Shown here piece by piece: positions 44,835 through 45,470 of a stretch of DNA of 45,470 bases. Source of the stretch: Nitrosomonas sp. (GTDB taxonomy: Bacteria; Pseudomonadota; Gammaproteobacteria; Burkholderiales; Nitrosomonadaceae); NCBI GenBank assembly GCA_028577615.1, contig JAJSDU010000022.1:1-45470 (forward strand), read 5' to 3'. Every line of letters starts with the position of its first letter. Position 1 is the first letter of the stretch. The notes below the pieces were generated by a model. It had not been told where the DNA came from, ran no database searches, and saw only the letters and a program-made list of their open reading frames with translations. The position numbers and the translations under genes are program-made.

Positions 44835-45150
44835 CAGTGATAGCTGTAAAAATTACACGAAAAAACAGAAAATTATTTTCACCAGTATATTTGTCGATCG
44901 AGCAACATGTATTCTCGAGGGCGCATGGGTTTGTTGCATCTCAGAATCTGGGGGGAAGTTTCTGAATCAAGACTGTTTGAATTTAACCGCGGAGCGAGTC
45001 GTAAGAACGATTATGTATTTGTTTAATAGATTAATTCTTGAATTAAACAACTTTTTCTGTTGTATTCTGAACATGAAGAAAGAACCGGCACCGTCATAAT
45101 GATTTTGTAGCGTTAAGCAACTACACTTATTTCTTCAAGAGAAACAATCT

Positions 45151-45179
45151 TTGACTATGGCACAATTTACAGTTGAAAT
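45151..45179 (+). promoter_or_regulatory. Weak candidate promoter upstream of the small reading frame
   Basis: TTGACT (45151-45156) and TGAAAT (45174-45179) have a 17-bp spacer, five and four of six consensus matches. It lies about 20 bp before the small membrane-peptide frame. Confidence 0.3.
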
Positions 45180-45201
45180 TTTATAGCGATTAAGGAAGTC
45201 G

Positions 45202-45273
45202 ATGATTTATAAAAGAATCATTTTTATTTCTTTTTATTTAGTGTTTCTGTTTATTCTGCAGTTTTTTATCTGA
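45202..45273 (+). CDS. Possible 23-residue hydrophobic membrane peptide
   Basis: A 24-codon frame, ATG to TGA, starts 5 nt after AAGGA. It encodes a start MIYKRI followed by an almost unbroken run of Phe, Ile, Leu, Tyr and Val to the end, the form of a single-pass small membrane protein with a positive cytoplasmic start. AT-rich DNA yields such frames by chance, so only the ribosome binding site and possible promoter favour it. No homologue is recognised. Confidence 0.3.
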   Translation: MIYKRIIFISFYLVFLFILQFFI

Positions 45274-45390
45274 AGCTTTCACTGAAATAGTGCTTCAATT
45301 TATTAATGACAAAACAATCTGTTTGTATCATTAATCCACAAACTTTATTTGTGTCATAGTGTTAGAGTTAATTAACAGAGGCAATCCGAG

Positions 45391-45470
45391 ATGCGCAAAT
45401 TTTCGAAGTTAAAACTTTCTGCAATACTATTTATTTTTTTATTGCTGAGCGGGATCAATATCGCGGCGGC
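45391..45470 (+). CDS. Exported protein, N-terminal signal peptide only (cut by window edge)
   Basis: The first 26 codons of a gene running off the right edge. It begins MRKFSKLKLSAILF, a positive start and hydrophobic core with a likely signal cleavage region in INIAA. AGAGG sits 9 nt before the ATG. The product is unknown; being near the exosortase hydrolases, a PEP-CTERM protein is possible but the needed C-terminus is outside the window. Confidence 0.6.
   Translation, partial: MRKFSKLKLSAILFIFLLLSGINIAA

Larger units (their letters stand above)
44835..45390. other. Long AT-rich intergenic region
   Basis: About 556 bp between the DUF2007 gene and the last partial gene. The first 300 bp show no gene; a GGGTTTGTTGCA segment near 44927 recalls an IS end but has no partner. 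The rest holds a possible 23-codon gene (45202-45273), a bulged stem with arms at 45271-45283 and 45289-45297, and two ACAAA/TTTGT dyads (45309-45326, 45337-45353) just before the final gene. Confidence 0.45.

Noticed and set aside
44920-44975. GGGTTTGTTGCA and neighbouring bases resemble the end of an IS6-type element
   Set aside because: No matching inverted partner, target duplication or transposase remnant was found nearby.
45151-45180. TGGCACAATTTACAGTT as a sigma-54 promoter for a PEP-CTERM-type gene
   Set aside because: The GC of the -12 element is missing at the required distance, and it is over 200 bp from the gene.

Overview
The window reads as a chromosomal segment of a betaproteobacterium. 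The best guess is a Nitrosomonas-like ammonia oxidiser, but no amo or hao gene is present, so the genus is an inference. Supporting signs are an SAH riboswitch directly before ahcY in a metK-ahcY-metF cluster, a homodimeric-type pyruvate dehydrogenase E1 (aceE), the rpsP-rimM-trmD-rplS operon, and a pair of exosortase-A-associated hydrolases. No tRNA, rRNA, CRISPR array, prophage or intact insertion sequence was found.

Layout. 1-6 kb (minus strand): an MgtA-type P-type ATPase cut by the window edge, a serralysin-like M10 protease with RTX repeats and a DUF4214-like tail, and a large membrane sensor with PAS, GGDEF and EAL domains. 6.4-11.2 kb (minus): a tightly packed six-gene operon of a KdsB-like cytidylyltransferase, an HpcH/HpaI aldolase, a 2-hydroxyacid dehydrogenase, a sugar epimerase/dehydratase, a HAD phosphatase and a 6-phosphogluconolactonase-family protein. 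11.6-15.9 kb (plus, divergent): a GT-B/CDP-glycerol-transferase-like protein, an FkbM methyltransferase, an O-antigen ligase/polymerase-like membrane protein and a class I O-methyltransferase. Together these ten genes look like a surface-glycan locus that may make and transfer an unusual CMP-activated 3-deoxy-2-ulosonic acid. This is the most interesting part of the window.

16-19.7 kb: three small proteins (DUF2024, IalB-like, ArsC-like) and then the ribosomal/tRNA-modification operon on the minus strand. 20-25.7 kb: the one-carbon block metK, SAH riboswitch, ahcY, metF, an unknown membrane protein and folD. A perfect 21-bp hairpin lies between ahcY and metF. 25.7-33.1 kb: aceE, aceF, nadD, rsfS, an HDOD protein, a DsbA-fold oxidoreductase and a hotdog thioesterase, all on the plus strand.

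33.2-39.8 kb: an unknown envelope protein and a Blc lipocalin (minus), an L,D-transpeptidase followed by a MepK-like (DUF882) endopeptidase (plus), and priA (minus). 39.9-45.5 kb: an unknown lipoprotein, two exosortase-system hydrolases, rdgC, a DUF2007 zinc-ribbon protein, a possible 23-residue membrane peptide and the first 26 codons of an exported protein cut by the right edge. All calls come from reading sequence motifs; no database search was run.
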